Origin: Barnesiella sp.
GTDB taxonomy: Bacteria > Bacteroidota > Bacteroidia > Bacteroidales > Muribaculaceae
Length of the DNA: 42,871 nucleotides
Assembly (NCBI GenBank): GCA_014801075.1
Contig: JAAVEW010000030.1
Coordinates: forward strand, 1-42,871
Direction of reading: 5' to 3'
Positions 7,342 to 13,650 of the stretch are shown here, piece by piece (position 1 is the stretch's first letter; each line of letters starts with the position of its first letter). Under the pieces are notes generated by a model. That model made no database searches. It was not told where the DNA came from and saw only the letters and a list, made by a program, of their open reading frames with translations. The position numbers and the translations under genes are program-made.

Positions 7342-7799
7342 ATGAATTGCCTTACTGTAATACTGAAACCAGGATTTCATTTTAATTCCCTCGTAGGAAT
7401 TAAACGATTTCTAAGGAGTATATTGCCGCAGTATGAGTATAATGATGATGGATTATACCTCGATATTGAGCCGTTTAGCATAAGTATCAGTGAGCCATTT
7501 TTTCAGGTTGATAAAGAGAATAAGCTATTTCTGTGTATATCGTTTTTCATAAGAGAGACTTATGGATTTATGATGAAGAAGAATATCGACGAATACGTGG
7601 TATAGTCGCAGAAATAGCAAAGGCTTTGAAAACAGATGAGGGGTGGTATTCATCTGAGATGCAAGGTGATATGTACGAAGAATTTTGGCTATTCATATAG
7701 CCGAATTTTTATAAACCGGGGAACATGTATTGAAATACGAAGATTCTGAGAATGGTTACTCCGCTGATATTATATGGTTCGTACACGATAAGATATAAT
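7342..7799 (+). pseudogene. Decayed cargo gene of unknown function
   Basis: From ATG 7342 (MNCLTVILKPGFHFNSLVG) the frame ends at 7605. The +1 frame continues as DEEYRRIRGIVAEIAKALKT to a TAG at 7698-7700, and a third frame continues GEHVLKYEDSENGYSADIIW to a stop at 7799. The three pieces join smoothly as one protein of about 150 residues if two small indels (near 7570-7580 and 7700-7720) are repaired. I recognise no family. Sizes and layout resemble small immunity or inhibitor proteins, but this is only a resemblance. The promoter is intact; the protein is not. Confidence 0.55.
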
Positions 7800-7804
7800 C
7801 GTTA

Positions 7805-7917
7805 GCATGGGTCCGGATGCGGGCAACCGCCCATCGGCAGGTCTCCAAAGAGATGCGAGACGGAAGCTGAGTAAACCCGCATATCCCCAGCAAGAGTCGG
7901 TTTCTACCGACTCTTTT
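7805..7917 (+). ncRNA. Candidate structured RNA or attenuator ending in an intrinsic terminator
   Basis: A long-range helix GGATGCGGG (7815-7823) pairs with CCCGCATATCC (7876-7886, two-base bulge). Inside are a GGGC-AACC-GCCC hairpin (7821-7832) that competes with the outer helix, and TCTC/GAGA and GTCTC/GAGAC alternatives around 7840-7860. A strong terminator follows: AAGAGTCGGT / ACCGACTCTT (7892-7901, 7906-7915) ending in TTTT. No consensus promoter is visible upstream. It ends 39 bases before the next gene, so it could be either an independent RNA or a leader that attenuates the genes at 7956-8677. No known riboswitch family fits. Confidence 0.45.
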
Positions 7918-7942
7918 CCGTTCATATATCCCGAAAAATGAG

Positions 7943-7950
7943 TAACTTTA
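7943..7950 (+). promoter_or_regulatory. -7-like element of the two-gene cargo operon
   Basis: TAACTTTA differs from TAnnTTTG only at the last base and lies in the same context (gaaaaATGAGTAACTTT) as the element at 7325. The ATG at 7956 follows five bases later, implying a leaderless mRNA. Confidence 0.4.
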
Positions 7951-7955
7951 CACTT

Positions 7956-8387
7956 ATGAAGAAGGATATAACTGAATATTTTTACGCTTTTGACTCACTG
8001 CAAAAAGTGTATGAAGTAGCCTCAACTATTGTTGAAGATTGGGGCCTTAAATACTATATAGGAGATGAATTTAGAGGGGTCGATAAGTTAGGAAGATATG
8101 TGTCAATGGTAAATCTTTTTGACAATCCAGAGGAAAAAGTCTTGTTTTTAGCGAATAAGGGGTTAGATTGTATGGAATTAGTTAAAATGTTTGATGAATT
8201 AATCGAACATTGTTACGTCGTAAGTAAAAATCATAAATATAGCTTCGCTGATATTTTATGTGAAGCAACAAATTATGTTGAGGAACGAAATAAACCGAGA
8301 TATTGTGATGATACCGACGAATGTAATCGTCAATTTAGTTCAATGATGGATGATAATGATGCCTGGTGCAATATTGAATCATTATGA
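7956..8387 (+). CDS. Unknown acidic 143-residue protein
   Basis: Starts MKKDITEYFYAFDSLQKVYE. An upstream ATG at 7938 would add six residues but sits ahead of the presumed -7 element, so I prefer 7956. No family recognised. It is soluble and mixed alpha/beta, with a conspicuous acidic, Cys-containing C-terminus (CDDTDECNRQFSSMMDDNDA). Its stop overlaps the next start by four bases (ATGA), so it is translationally coupled to the zinc-finger-like ORF. An RNA structure with a terminator lies directly upstream. Low-GC composition marks it as accessory cargo. Confidence 0.65.
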   Translation: MKKDITEYFYAFDSLQKVYEVASTIVEDWGLKYYIGDEFRGVDKLGRYVSMVNLFDNPEEKVLFLANKGLDCMELVKMFDELIEHCYVVSKNHKYSFADILCEATNYVEERNKPRYCDDTDECNRQFSSMMDDNDAWCNIESL

Positions 8388-8677
8388 AGAAGAAAGATTG
8401 GCCGAAAGATGCGTGGCAATGCCCGTTTTGTGATTACCATGCATCTTCACTGGAGGGATTGATTAACCATTTTCGCCAGAAGAATCAAAATGGAGGCGGC
8501 AATCATTCTTATAGATACATACGCGCTATGTTCAGAATTGAGCCAGTTAAACGTATGAAAATTAAGCCTCTTTTGTATTCTGGAAAAACCGAGTTCGTGG
8601 GATATGACGCAAGTAAAGATCCGAACAATTATCGAATGGAGCCCTCGGCTTTTGAAACAAACAGGCGGAAACATTAA
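8384..8677 (+). CDS. Small zinc-finger-like protein
   Basis: 97 residues. The N-terminal half, WQCPFCDYHASSLEGLINHF followed by a Gly/Asn-rich loop and HSYRY, has Cys13, Cys16, His29 and His41. This fits a C2H2-type zinc finger with a widened His spacing. The C-terminal half is basic (EPVKRMKIKPLL), suggesting nucleic-acid binding. It overlaps the upstream gene by four bases, so the two proteins are probably made together and may act as a pair. The gene ends 15 bases before the ardA-type terminator that reads the other way. I know of no named family for it. Confidence 0.65.
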   Translation: MKKKDWPKDAWQCPFCDYHASSLEGLINHFRQKNQNGGGNHSYRYIRAMFRIEPVKRMKIKPLLYSGKTEFVGYDASKDPNNYRMEPSAFETNRRKH

Positions 8678-8680
8678 CGG

Positions 8681-8703
8681 AAAAAGGACCTTTCCTTTCG
8701 GAA
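8681..8703 (-). terminator. Conserved ardA terminator, copy 2
   Basis: TTCCTTTCGGAA (8692-8703) followed on the minus strand by GGTCCTTTTT. It is a 23-base repeat (two differences) of the block at 5457-5479. It would terminate minus-strand ardA transcripts and, as a hairpin, borders the plus-strand cargo. Confidence 0.55.
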
Positions 8704-8736
8704 AAGCACTTAATGGGGAGAGAGGGAGATTCGGGG

Positions 8737-9058
8737 TCAGATGCGGCTGAACACATGGCCGTTTGCTCCCATGTTGTAGTCCCAGTTGAACAGCTCTCTT
8801 GCGAAGGCTTCATAATCGAAGTAGTTGGCGTGATTACCCATCATCTTTTCGAGATTATAGCACTCTTCGATGATGTGTCGGGCGAAGTCTTCTTCTATGT
8901 TTCACTCGCCGCAGTAGGGTTCTTGGCTAAACCAAGCGCTGCGCGATAACCTCGAAGTTGTCGAGCGAGTCGTTGAACTCTATATAGTCATCGACTGCAT
9001 CGTTACCGTGCTTGTCGCACATATCCGAGTATTCGAGGATATTCTCGAAGTCTTTTAC
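8737..9058 (-). pseudogene. ardA: Antirestriction protein ArdA, broken C-terminal half
   Basis: Reading on the minus strand: KDFENILEYSDMCDKHGND, then DDYIEFNDSLDNFEVIAQR. A frameshift near 8936-8946 leads to SQEPYCGE, followed by a TGA (8904-8902) where Trp is expected. It continues NIEEDFARHIIEECYNLEKM and HANYFDYEAFARELF to the end MGANGHVFSRI. The YFDYEAFARELF block and the preceding acidic helix are characteristic of ArdA DNA-mimic proteins, which inhibit type I restriction enzymes. The N-terminal half is lost at 9059, exactly at a perfect-looking hairpin. Two inactivating lesions make it a clear pseudogene. Confidence 0.7.
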
Positions 9059-9101
9059 ACAAAATGTTTCATCAAAATCTAAGTTTGGTGAAACATTTTG
9101 T
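9059..9101. repeat. 18-bp inverted repeat at the ardA truncation point
   Basis: Arms 9059-9076 and 9084-9101 match at 17 of 18 positions (the exception is a G-U pair) around a seven-base loop ATCTAAG. It lies where the ardA reading frame breaks off and downstream of the small membrane protein gene. It lacks a long T-run, so a terminator role is not assured. It may be a recombination or insertion scar. Confidence 0.7.
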
Positions 9102-9145
9102 CATTGGGTCGGGGTTAGTAAAGTACCCTTAATCAACTTAAATAA

Positions 9146-9358
9146 TTACAAATTCGTTTTGAAAGATTTCGTTATCCAGGTGGCTAATTTGGGGCCAAGT
9201 AGACCGGCTGTTGCACCGGCAAAACCTATGATTACGTATTCCTGCCAACCGTTAGTGAACAAGTTTCTGCCCAATATCAGGTTTAGCAAATAGCATATAA
9301 AGGCTGTGAACGCCCATACTATGAAGAATGCCAATAAAAGGGAGAGTTTCTTTTTCAT
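9146..9358 (-). CDS. Small two-helix membrane protein
   Basis: A 70-residue protein starting MKKKLSLLLAFFIVWAFTAF. It has one long hydrophobic helix at about 5-26 and a second around YVIIGFAGATAGLLG (45-60), then a basic tail ITKSFKTNL. An ATG nine codons upstream is possible, but the Lys-rich N-terminus at 9358 is the typical start. Hydrophobic two-helix proteins of this size occur beside many mobile elements; no function can be given. A hairpin follows 45 bases after its stop. Confidence 0.6.
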   Translation of the reverse strand: MKKKLSLLLAFFIVWAFTAFICYLLNLILGRNLFTNGWQEYVIIGFAGATAGLLGPKLATWITKSFKTNL

Positions 9359-9466
9359 AACGATAAATAAATATTTCGAATACAAAATAACAATAATACC
9401 TACAGTAGAGACCCTATGCTCGATTTACAATGGCCCGGCAACGGTCTTGAAACTGCTTACGAACGT

Positions 9467-10357
9467 TTACTTTTCAGTCCAGATTACCGTGTAGGTTATT
9501 GGATTGGAGAATGTGGAATTTGTCTGGAACGTTTGAGTGTACTTGCTTATTCTATCCTCTTCGAGTTCATAGGAATACTGTTGGGAAAGATATAGATTGT
9601 CATTACGGTCAAATGACGAAGCGGATGTGACCAAATTGACCGAAGTAAGTCCGAACACGCGTTGCATATAAAGTGGCAGATGGTGTGCGCTGTTTATTAC
9701 CGCAGGTATTATGACAGGATATGCGACCTTCTCATCCGAATACTCGTATTTGGTTGTTTGATAGGGAGCAGCATTCCCCTGGCAATCCTGAAATTCTTTG
9801 AGGTTTCCGTTCTCCCATACCAAGTAATTCGTCCACCTCCATGCATTATCCCATGCATTATCCTTAATGTCGTCGCCTATACCTGTTACCTCCAAGTGTT
9901 CAACGGTATTAAGGTGATTTGACGGGAGATAGTTAAATATAAGGCGATAGGTTTTTCGCATCTGCGCGTTCGCTTCAGCCGATAAGATAAATGTTCCCTC
10001 TGACTGTGACGCTCTGCCATTTTTCAGTTGAATGGTTTCCTCAAAAGCGTAATGCCGGCCGAGGATTAATTCTTCAGACGTAACTTTTATTGTGTTCTCG
10101 TCGGGATAAGAGTAATGCGCCGAATATGAAGCAGTTGAATTAGAATTGTTTGATGCGCAATTCCATGAAATAATTCTCCCATAATCATCATACTCGAAAG
10201 TCTGGTTATCGCCGGTTGCATCCGTTGTCATAATAGACGCCGGTTGCATAAAAACGGGATATTCCGGCTCATCATCACTCGAGCATGATGCAAGAATGAA
10301 TAAGCCGATGATAGAAATTGACAACTGCTTAGGCCGGAAAATGTGTAACTGCTTCAT
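9467..10357 (-). CDS. Lipoprotein of unknown function (YD-repeat-like)
   Basis: A 296-residue surface or periplasmic lipoprotein. The signal peptide ends in the lipobox ILASC followed by SSDDEPEY, an acidic stretch like the Bacteroidetes lipoprotein export signal for surface exposure. The body carries repeated FEYDDYGRI / ENGNLKEF / TKYEYSDEKV / QYSYELEEDRI segments, the pattern of Bacteroidetes lipoproteins of the DUF4595 type. I chose ATG 10357 (MKQLHIFRP) over 10369 because the signal peptide begins there. It is monocistronic as far as can be seen. Confidence 0.75.
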   Translation of the reverse strand: MKQLHIFRPKQLSISIIGLFILASCSSDDEPEYPVFMQPASIMTTDATGDNQTFEYDDYGRIISWNCASNNSNSTASYSAHYSYPDENTIKVTSEELILGRHYAFEETIQLKNGRASQSEGTFILSAEANAQMRKTYRLIFNYLPSNHLNTVEHLEVTGIGDDIKDNAWDNAWRWTNYLVWENGNLKEFQDCQGNAAPYQTTKYEYSDEKVAYPVIIPAVINSAHHLPLYMQRVFGLTSVNLVTSASSFDRNDNLYLSQQYSYELEEDRISKYTQTFQTNSTFSNPITYTVIWTEK

Positions 10358-10493
10358 TGTAAGACTCAAATTTTACTGTTATAACGTGAAAATCATCTAA
10401 ATATTGCCAAAATATATCAAAAGTCGGCGCAAGCCTCAATGCACGGCACACACATTCTCGACAAAGAACAAGTTAAGTTAGAGAAAAAAAGTA

Positions 10494-10538
10494 AGTCCAT
10501 AACCGGCTGAGATTATTTGTGCAGCCTGGTTATGGACT
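10494..10538 (-). terminator. Intrinsic terminator of the small secreted protein gene
   Basis: AGTCCATAACC-GGCTG pairs with CAGCC-T-GGTTATGGACT (one-base bulge). On the minus strand TTACTTTTTTTCTC follows, so it serves the gene at 10576-10902. Confidence 0.75.
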
Positions 10539-10575
10539 CTATAAGGAATGCGAAAAGACACTTATTCAAGATATA

Positions 10576-10902
10576 TTAATAGTTTACTTTGGGGTATTGG
10601 TGGGGGAAGAGGGCGTGAAGGACTGCGGGTTTGGGGGAGTCGATTATTTCGCGGTCGGTTTTCAGGATTTCACCTGACGGAAGTTTATATGTGCGTTGGA
10701 CTACTGTACGGTTTGGAGCATTTTTTACCGATGAAACGTTGGTTACGACAATAACCTGTGCGCCTCCGTCGGTAGGTCCTTTGCATGGATTATTCTTTTG
10801 GGAAAGATCAATCTCGGTTCCGTAATATGTGGCGGTAATGGTTTCTGCGGAAGCTACGGTGAAGCCGAAAATCAATGAGACAAGTAATATTATTTTCTTC
10901 AT
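10576..10902 (-). CDS. Small secreted protein, unknown function
   Basis: 108 residues with a clear signal peptide (MKKIILLVSLIFGFTVASAE, cleavage after ASA). The mature part, about 89 residues, has beta-rich stretches (ITATYYGTEIDLS, RTVVQRTYKLPSGEILKTD) and a single cysteine. No family recognised. It is transcribed away from the lipoprotein at 10987 and shares with it an 84-base intergenic region that holds a perfect palindrome. A T-tailed terminator follows. Confidence 0.65.
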   Translation of the reverse strand: MKKIILLVSLIFGFTVASAETITATYYGTEIDLSQKNNPCKGPTDGGAQVIVVTNVSSVKNAPNRTVVQRTYKLPSGEILKTDREIIDSPKPAVLHALFPHQYPKVNY

Positions 10903-10926
10903 AAGCCGGGAATATTTTTTTAGTTT

Positions 10927-10950
10927 AACAAATGTTAATCAACATTTGTT
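10927..10950. promoter_or_regulatory. Perfect palindrome between divergent genes
   Basis: AACAAATGTT-AATC-AACATTTGTT, ten-base arms. It sits between the starts of the secreted protein (minus) and lipoprotein (plus) genes, 24 bases before the plus-strand -7 element. It may be an operator shared by both promoters. Confidence 0.4.
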
Positions 10951-10986
10951 GAGCATGTTTCAAGTAAAAATATTTATCTTTACGGT

Positions 10987-11559
10987 ATGAAAAAGCTATC
11001 AATTAGTTCGTCGGCCAGGCCGGCACGTTTTTCCTTTATAATCGGCTCTTTAATGTGCGCGCTGATGTCTCTGTCGTCATGTGAAAAGCATGATGACATT
11101 GTTTATTTCAAATCAAAATGCGAGGCCGACCTTAATGGTCAATATTTAATTGACCAGACGCCTTTTAACTGGGGTCTCGGTCCGAGAACTCCGTATGTTA
11201 TAGCTTCGGAACATGAGGCTGAGTTTACAAGCGATTTAAGCGTTGACCGCCATACTATGCCCCTTTATTATGTCACAATACAGGTGTATGCTGATGAGCC
11301 TTGGAGCTTTCTTTCCACAACGGAAACCATCGAACTCGTAAATACCGATGACGCGCAAAGTATATCGGATTACAAGAATTACTGCAGGGAGCATAAAATC
11401 AACTTCGCGACTATATTCTTGGCTTCGACTTTGGAAACTGAAGTCGTAAAGGAAGGGTCGTTTAAGATTACTTCTTATAACAAAGAGAAACAAATCTGTA
11501 GCGGGACGTTCACATTGCAATTTAGCGAAGGAACGCTGACCGGCAATTTTTCGTTGTAG
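10987..11559 (+). CDS. Lipoprotein of unknown function
   Basis: 190 residues with a long basic N-terminus, a hydrophobic core and lipobox LSSC at about residue 32, then EKHDD. The mature domain is beta-rich and ends with paired strands SGTFTLQFSEGTLTGNFSL. That closing pattern is common in small Bacteroidetes lipoproteins of the DUF6252 type, but I am not sure of the family. A TATCTTTA -7-like element (10975-10982) ends four bases before the ATG, which implies a leaderless transcript. Confidence 0.7.
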   Translation: MKKLSISSSARPARFSFIIGSLMCALMSLSSCEKHDDIVYFKSKCEADLNGQYLIDQTPFNWGLGPRTPYVIASEHEAEFTSDLSVDRHTMPLYYVTIQVYADEPWSFLSTTETIELVNTDDAQSISDYKNYCREHKINFATIFLASTLETEVVKEGSFKITSYNKEKQICSGTFTLQFSEGTLTGNFSL

Positions 11560-11599
11560 GTCGTCCGGGATTCGCGGCGGTAGGTTTTTATGCAGGCGG

Positions 11600-11630
11600 T
11601 TGTAGCTTGATACTTTTTTGAGTAACTTTG
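11600..11630 (+). promoter_or_regulatory. Promoter of the ferredoxin gene
   Basis: TTG (11600-11602), 20 bases, TAACTTTG (11623-11630). About 50 bases of AT-rich leader precede the ATG at 11684. Confidence 0.6.
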
Positions 11631-11683
11631 CGGGTGATAATCGAGAATCAATAACGCAATAATTAATAATTAATCAGTTTCTT

Positions 11684-11899
11684 ATGGGTAGACGTGCTAC
11701 GAATTTTGTTAAGATTAATCCGCATAAGTGCGTTGCATGCTGGAAGTGCCTGCCGGCTTGTCCGAAAGGTGTTATCGGCAAGGTGGATTTATGGTTCCAC
11801 AAGCATATCGTCTTCAAGCATAGCGATGCCTGCATCGGATGCTACAAGTGCATTAAGGCCTGCCCTCATGATGTTTATTCCAAGGTTACGGATGGATAG
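11684..11899 (+). CDS. 2[4Fe-4S] ferredoxin
   Basis: 71 residues with two complete cluster motifs: CVACWKCLPACP (Cys16, 19, 22, 26) and CIGCYKCIKACP (Cys50, 53, 56, 60). This is the bacterial-type eight-iron ferredoxin that carries low-potential electrons in the cytoplasm. The linker between the motifs is longer than in clostridial ferredoxins and unusually rich in His, Phe and Trp (DLWFHKHIVFKHSDA). No partner oxidoreductase is adjacent; the downstream genes are a transposase and an acetyltransferase. Confidence 0.9.
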   Translation: MGRRATNFVKINPHKCVACWKCLPACPKGVIGKVDLWFHKHIVFKHSDACIGCYKCIKACPHDVYSKVTDG

Positions 11900-11940
11900 T
11901 AACCGAGAGGGTGAGGCGAGCGGCAGCTGCGGGGCGAATG

Positions 11941-12113
11941 ACAACCGCAAGCGGTTGTTCGGAGGACAAATTCTACAGGAGGACAGATTCTGCAATTGAG
12001 AATTACCTTTAACCAGAGAAATTCCTTTAACCTCCGGGCATTTCTTCCGCTGCTTCATCTCTTGGCGGAGTAATTGCTTTAGCTCTGTAACGGGCAAAAG
12101 CCGCTTGCGGCTT
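11941..12113. repeat. REP-like palindromes and short tandem repeats upstream of the RAYT gene
   Basis: Two perfect palindromes, ACAACCGC-AA-GCGGTTGT (11941-11958) and AAGCCGC-TT-GCGGCTT (12098-12113), share the core CCGC-WW-GCGG in opposite orientation. Between them are two tandem duplications: a 17-base unit (11961-11977, 11978-11994, two differences) and an 18-base unit (11998-12015, 12016-12033, a few differences). The layout resembles the REP palindrome pairs (BIMEs) mobilised by RAYT enzymes. Confidence 0.55.
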
Positions 12114-12192
12114 GGTTGGGCTCTGAGCGAAGCCTTGCTGCTAAGATTTTACTTTAAAAATCATAATCAATTACTTTTAAAATTAATAAATA

Positions 12193-13095
12193 ATGGGGCG
12201 AGATCCGAGGCATGATTATAGAAGCCGGTGCATTTACCACATCACTATCGGTAAAGCCTCCGGCTGTCCTGCTTTTTCGCGAGTCCATGGCTCTGTAACC
12301 CAACCGATTGTTGAACGTACCGCCATCGGGAAGATAATCGAATCGCAGATTCTCAATCTCCCCAATCTTTGCTCCGGTCTGCAGATACTTCAGTATGTAA
12401 TAATGCCGGACCATATCCATTTTGCTATTTTCGCTCGCGATTATCTGCAACGCGCAATCGGACGTTACATAGGCATGATGAAAGTAAAATGCGGGCAACT
12501 GATACGTGCGGATTATCCCGAAATTACTGATATTTTCACCGAAGATTTTCATGACCGCTACCTGAGGCCAAGTCATAAACTGACCACCATCTTCGAGTAC
12601 ATACGCAGCAATCCTTATCGACTGCTGGTACGCGAACTGCATCCTGAATTCTTCCGCCGTATTAACAATATTGAAATAGACGGACGCTCATGGCAGGCAT
12701 ACGGGAACGTGCAATTGCTTCACAATCCGTTCAAAGCGCCCGTCGTAATCCATCGCTCCGATTCCGAATCGCTCAAAGCCGATAAATATAGGCGCTGGAA
12801 GCATTTGGCTGAGAATGGCGGAGTATTGGTCTCGCCTTTTATCTCTGCGGAAGAGAAGGACGTGCGCAGTCAATGCGAGGAGGTTAACGGCAAGGTCGTT
12901 CTATTAACCAACAAGCCGTTCAGCGACAGAGAAAAGCCCTCCGGACGCGATTTCCAACGCTGCTCGGAAGGCAGATTGCTAATCCTCGCCCCCGTCTCCC
13001 CTATCCCCGCCGGACGGCAGTCCTTTCTCTACCTCAACTCCATAGCCGAATTCATCTCATTGCCCGATTTCAAAGAATCCAACCTATTCCTATAA
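12193..13095 (+). CDS. RAYT-type (IS200/Y1 HUH) transposase
   Basis: A 300-residue single-stranded-DNA transposase of the REP-associated tyrosine family. It has the YVIMPDHIHFAI strand with the HUH metal ligands His74 and His76, and a catalytic tyrosine candidate Tyr136 in FEYIRSNPYRLL. The first 150 residues are the Y1 domain. The C-terminal 150 residues form the extension usual in Bacteroidetes members, which tend to be single-copy and domesticated. The gene is flanked upstream by REP-like palindromes rather than by IS ends, which supports RAYT over a mobile IS200. It ends 18 bases before the acetyltransferase and may be co-transcribed with it. Confidence 0.8.
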   Translation: MGRDPRHDYRSRCIYHITIGKASGCPAFSRVHGSVTQPIVERTAIGKIIESQILNLPNLCSGLQILQYVIMPDHIHFAIFARDYLQRAIGRYIGMMKVKCGQLIRADYPEITDIFTEDFHDRYLRPSHKLTTIFEYIRSNPYRLLVRELHPEFFRRINNIEIDGRSWQAYGNVQLLHNPFKAPVVIHRSDSESLKADKYRRWKHLAENGGVLVSPFISAEEKDVRSQCEEVNGKVVLLTNKPFSDREKPSGRDFQRCSEGRLLILAPVSPIPAGRQSFLYLNSIAEFISLPDFKESNLFL

Positions 13096-13112
13096 AAAAG
13101 AAAGTTTAAGAT

Positions 13113-13550
13113 ATGAAAATCAAAATCAAGCGTTTTGAGGAACTGACCACTGCGGAACTTTACGAGATACTGCGTTGCAGATCGGAAGTATTCGTTTTAG
13201 GACAGAAATGCATATATCAGGATATTGATATGATTGACCAGGCATCGACCCACATCTACTATGAGGAAGATGGTAAGATAATGGCTTATCTGCGTGTCAT
13301 TGACCCCGGAGTTAAGTACAGTGCGGCCTCAATAGGACGCGTGCTGACGATGAAAGAGTATCGCGGCAGAGGGCTTTCACGCTCGCTAATGACCGAGGCT
13401 ATACGCATAGCGTCCACTCTCTCCAACAATATTGAGATTGAAGCGCAAGCCTACCTCCGTGAATTTTACAAATCATTGGGATTCAAAGAAAGCTCCGAAG
13501 TATTCATGCTCGAAAACATCCCCCACATAAGCATGGTTCTGAATGTCTGA
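13113..13550 (+). CDS. elaA: GNAT acetyltransferase, ElaA-like
   Basis: 145 residues, the normal length for ElaA. The family start FEELTTAELYEILRCRSEVF, the YQDIDMID segment, and the acetyl-CoA-binding loop IGRVLTMKEYRGRGLSRSLM (R-x-x-G-x-G/A type) are all present, followed by AYLREFYKSLGF. The protein should transfer acetyl groups from acetyl-CoA to an unknown amine substrate in the cytoplasm. It begins 18 bases after the RAYT gene, so it is probably expressed from the same transcript, and it ends at a strong bidirectional terminator. Confidence 0.85.
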   Translation: MKIKIKRFEELTTAELYEILRCRSEVFVLGQKCIYQDIDMIDQASTHIYYEEDGKIMAYLRVIDPGVKYSAASIGRVLTMKEYRGRGLSRSLMTEAIRIASTLSNNIEIEAQAYLREFYKSLGFKESSEVFMLENIPHISMVLNV

Positions 13551-13595
13551 GGAATTGGCAGCGTGACGGGGTAATAATTGCTGTAATATATAAAG

Positions 13596-13626
13596 AAGGC
13601 CGGCACTTTTTGGAAGTGCCGGCCTT
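13596..13626. terminator. Bidirectional terminator
   Basis: Thirteen-base perfect arms AAGGCCGGCACTT / AAGTGCCGGCCTT with a five-base loop, between the convergent acetyltransferase and mannosidase genes. Confidence 0.8.
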
Positions 13627-13650
13627 ATAGTTGAGTTGGGAGGTGGTATG

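Noticed and set aside
7321-7344. ATG at 7321 as start of the cargo ORF (reading MSNFADVMNC).
   Set aside because: It lies before TAACTTTG (7325-7332), which fits the -7 element. The same ATGAGTAACTTT context recurs at 7938, so the shared MSNF is a promoter artefact rather than protein homology.
7833-7848. Minus strand reads GGAGACCTGCC, as in the B12 box of cobalamin riboswitches.
   Set aside because: Only these 11 bases agree. The preceding AGCCA of the box and the rest of the cobalamin core are missing, and the terminator and flanking genes favour the plus strand.
7807-7917. Hammerhead, HDV-like or SRP RNA as identity of the structured element.
   Set aside because: No CUGAUGA/GAAA core, no nested double pseudoknot that I could draw, and the SRP tetraloop context is not convincing.
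3655-9358. Intact prophage.
   Set aside because: Terminase, protease, exonuclease and ardA are all truncated; no capsid, tail, integrase or lysis gene is present.
12154-12642. Open frame antisense to the RAYT gene.
   Set aside because: No start signal or protein features; the plus strand carries the HUH and Tyr motifs.
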